From NCBI GenBank assembly GCA_963520375.1, contig CAUQQF010000019.1:1-34958 (forward strand): a DNA stretch of 34,958 nt, read 5' to 3'. This document shows, piece by piece, positions 33,459 through 34,958 of this stretch. The notes below the pieces were generated by a model. It ran no database searches. It was not told where the DNA came from and worked only from the letters and a program-made list of their open reading frames with translations. Origin of the DNA: JABCPE02 sp963520375. Lineage in GTDB: Bacteria; Bacteroidota; Bacteroidia; Flavobacteriales; Weeksellaceae. Every line of letters begins with the position of its first letter. Position 1 is the stretch's first letter. A program made the position numbers and the translations under genes.

Positions 33459-34115
33459 ATGAAACTTTTTAAAAATATTTTTCTGGTATTGTTTTTTGTA
33501 GGATTTTCGGTTCATTTGTCCTCACAGCCAAGAACAACGGATAAGATTTTTTCATCAGAAAGTAAGATTTTGGTCATTTCTGGACATCCTAATTTAGAAA
33601 AATCTAAGGCTAACAAGGCTATTTTGAAAGAATTAGAAAAACACTTCGGAAAACAAATCAGCATCCGCCGTCTGGATAAGCTCTATCCCAACTATCAAAT
33701 CAATGTAAAAGCGGAACAAGAAGCCATAAAAAATGCAGATTTTATCATCCTACAGTTTCCTTTGTATTGGTACGGAACGCCTGCACTTCTCAAGAAATGG
33801 ATAGATGATGTGCTATATGACTATTTCAAAGGCAACAGGCTTTCGGGTAAATTCAAAGATAAGGCGATAATCGCTTCGGTGACCATAGGCGGCTCAAAAG
33901 AACGATATTCACCACCGAACAAAACTGTGGAAACCTACCTTATTCCTTTACAAGAAACCTTTGAAGTCATCGGTGCTGGGTGGGCTTCTCCAGTGTATTC
34001 GTTTGATGCTGTTCCCTCCAACAAAAACCTGTCAGAGACCTCATTTCAGCATTTTGTGAAACTTATTGATTTAATAAATGAGCACAAAAGTGTTACTGCC
34101 CAAGGGTGCTGGTAA
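33459..34115 (+). CDS. Flavodoxin-fold NAD(P)H oxidoreductase with apparent signal peptide
   Basis: A 218-residue member of the Flavodoxin_2 family (KefF/NQO-like NAD(P)H quinone reductases). ILVISGHPNLEKSKANKAIL is the flavin-binding start, IILQFPLYWYGTPALLKKW the signature loop, and ASVTIGGSKERYSP a later motif. Unusually for a cytosolic family it carries about 23 extra residues (MKLFKNIFLVLFFVGFSVHL then SSQ) that look like a Sec signal. Cleavage near SSQ would place it in the periplasm. It stands alone after holA; an in-frame cytosolic start is not obvious. Confidence 0.85.
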   Translation: MKLFKNIFLVLFFVGFSVHLSSQPRTTDKIFSSESKILVISGHPNLEKSKANKAILKELEKHFGKQISIRRLDKLYPNYQINVKAEQEAIKNADFIILQFPLYWYGTPALLKKWIDDVLYDYFKGNRLSGKFKDKAIIASVTIGGSKERYSPPNKTVETYLIPLQETFEVIGAGWASPVYSFDAVPSNKNLSETSFQHFVKLIDLINEHKSVTAQGCW

Positions 34116-34142
34116 AGTTTTTTTCATCTTAAAATCATTGAT

Positions 34143-34664
34143 ATGTATCAAGAACTTTTGACCATAAAAGAAGGCGAGCGAACACTGTCCAGTAATATTA
34201 CTCGGATTAGTAACGACTGGGAACTACCGCCTTCCTATCTTGAATTTACAAGAGAAGTGGGTTTTGGACGGCTCTTGGGACTATTTCTCAATTATATTCC
34301 TATGGGAGCGAACAGCCCTTTTTGTGATGCTTTGGAGCATCGTAATGCTTATTGGAAGAAGATTTTTCAGGAATATGTAGATTTAGCCATATTTGACGAA
34401 GATGAAGAAATGGAGCTGCTTGCCAACGCTGAGCCCTTTATGGTAAGTGAAAACGGCGAAGTTGTATTTTGGGATATTAGGAAATCTCAAAACGGAGAAT
34501 ATCCTATTTATCTCGTGGATTTTCCTGTGGGAATCTATTTTGCAGGGAATAATTTTCAGGAATTCATCACCAATCTGACCAGCGAAACCACTTACAAATC
34601 AATACTAAAATTTCATACCGAACCGTTATTACCCACTTTTGAGCCTTTATCTTTTATTGAATAA
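34143..34664 (+). CDS. SMI1/KNR4 family protein (probable immunity protein)
   Basis: A 173-residue acidic protein with features of the SMI1/KNR4 (SUKH) fold. ELPPSYLEFTREVGFGRLLG is the classic N-terminal L-P-x-x-Y/F-x-x-F segment. The mid region has AEPFMVSENGEVVFWDIRK, and VGIYFAGNNFQEFITNL closes the fold. In bacteria this family is widespread as immunity to nuclease and other toxins. No toxin gene is seen here. It follows the oxidoreductase by 28 bases and precedes a small membrane-anchored protein. Confidence 0.72.
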   Translation: MYQELLTIKEGERTLSSNITRISNDWELPPSYLEFTREVGFGRLLGLFLNYIPMGANSPFCDALEHRNAYWKKIFQEYVDLAIFDEDEEMELLANAEPFMVSENGEVVFWDIRKSQNGEYPIYLVDFPVGIYFAGNNFQEFITNLTSETTYKSILKFHTEPLLPTFEPLSFIE

Positions 34665-34738
34665 ATTATTTTATTTAGACAAAAAAGTATGAATTTATGG
34701 ATTTTGTAGATATATAGATTGGTATAAAAAAGGTTAGA

Positions 34739-34958
34739 ATGAAAATCAAAAAGATGATATATTTATTTTTGTTATCAGTTATTATTTGCTTAGCAATCAG
34801 TCTTCTGTGGCTATTTCGAAATCCGTCTTACGAAAAAATAGATAAAGCTTTCATACAAGCATCGGATGCTGCGATTAAAAAAGAAATCCCTGCTTTTAAT
34901 CTAAATTTTTTGGTAGACAAAGTAGCTTATTCCGAACCTGTTTATTTTCCTAATGGAG
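34739..34958 (+). CDS. Membrane-anchored protein, N-terminal part (3' end outside window)
   Basis: ATG 34739 opens a frame that runs off the right edge (73 codons visible). It starts MKIKKMIYLFLLSVIICLAI with a membrane helix to about residue 26. A soluble part follows with DKAFIQASDAAIKKEIPAFN. I do not recognise the family. The position after a SMI1/KNR4 gene suggests the same accessory island. Confidence 0.6.
   Translation, partial: MKIKKMIYLFLLSVIICLAISLLWLFRNPSYEKIDKAFIQASDAAIKKEIPAFNLNFLVDKVAYSEPVYFPNG

Overview
The window looks like a chromosomal segment of a Flavobacteriales bacterium (Bacteroidota), probably Weeksellaceae (the Chryseobacterium/Riemerella/Bergeyella group). The evidence is AT-rich DNA, Bacteroidota promoters (TTTG-N19-TAnnTTTG, clearest before the tRNA cluster), few Shine-Dalgarno sequences, and family-typical genes (DUF4834, DUF6263, YfhO plus glycosyltransferase, MoxR/DUF58/Bat, HsdR_N next to holA). 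The species is not determined.

Layout. 1-1164: accessory end with the tail of an NTF2-like probable immunity protein and two small membrane proteins. 1188-5476: leftward TolC/HlyD/ABC-2 permease efflux operon, a terminator, then a Crp/Fnr regulator; an FNR-type box lies before tolC. 5593-5991: tRNA-Arg, tRNA-Pro and tRNA-Ser with promoter and terminator. 6050-7388: a lipoprotein amidase and a small membrane protein. 7419-11624: leftward operon of mtnN, two ABC-2 permeases and an ATPase. 11691-16670: an orphan lipoprotein, a TonB-dependent receptor and a divergent Tat-exported alkaline phosphatase. 16734-20552: glycosyltransferase and YfhO-type membrane protein. 20710-23217: DUF4834, DUF6263, rlmB and a 5'-truncated dinB.

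23170-25735 looks rearranged. A frameshifted YitT N-terminal remnant runs into the truncated dinB on one side, and a possible C-terminal gene remnant lies on the other. Between them is a lone Zn/Cd/Pb-type P-type ATPase with a dyad over its promoter.

25853-31914 is a rightward operon in which the class III (anaerobic) ribonucleotide reductase pair nrdG-nrdD sits between moxR and the DUF58 gene of a Bat (aerotolerance-type) cluster. It is translationally coupled to DUF58, and batA is the last gene. 31920-34958: HsdR_N-domain nuclease-like protein, holA, a flavodoxin-fold oxidoreductase with an apparent signal peptide, a SMI1/KNR4 protein and a truncated membrane protein; both window ends look like immunity-type accessory DNA.

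Most of the window is ordinary. The points most worth following are the self-consistent FNR-box/regulator/efflux circuit, the nrdGD insertion into the bat operon, and the scarred P-type ATPase locus. No CRISPR array, transposase, phage gene or complete defence system was seen.
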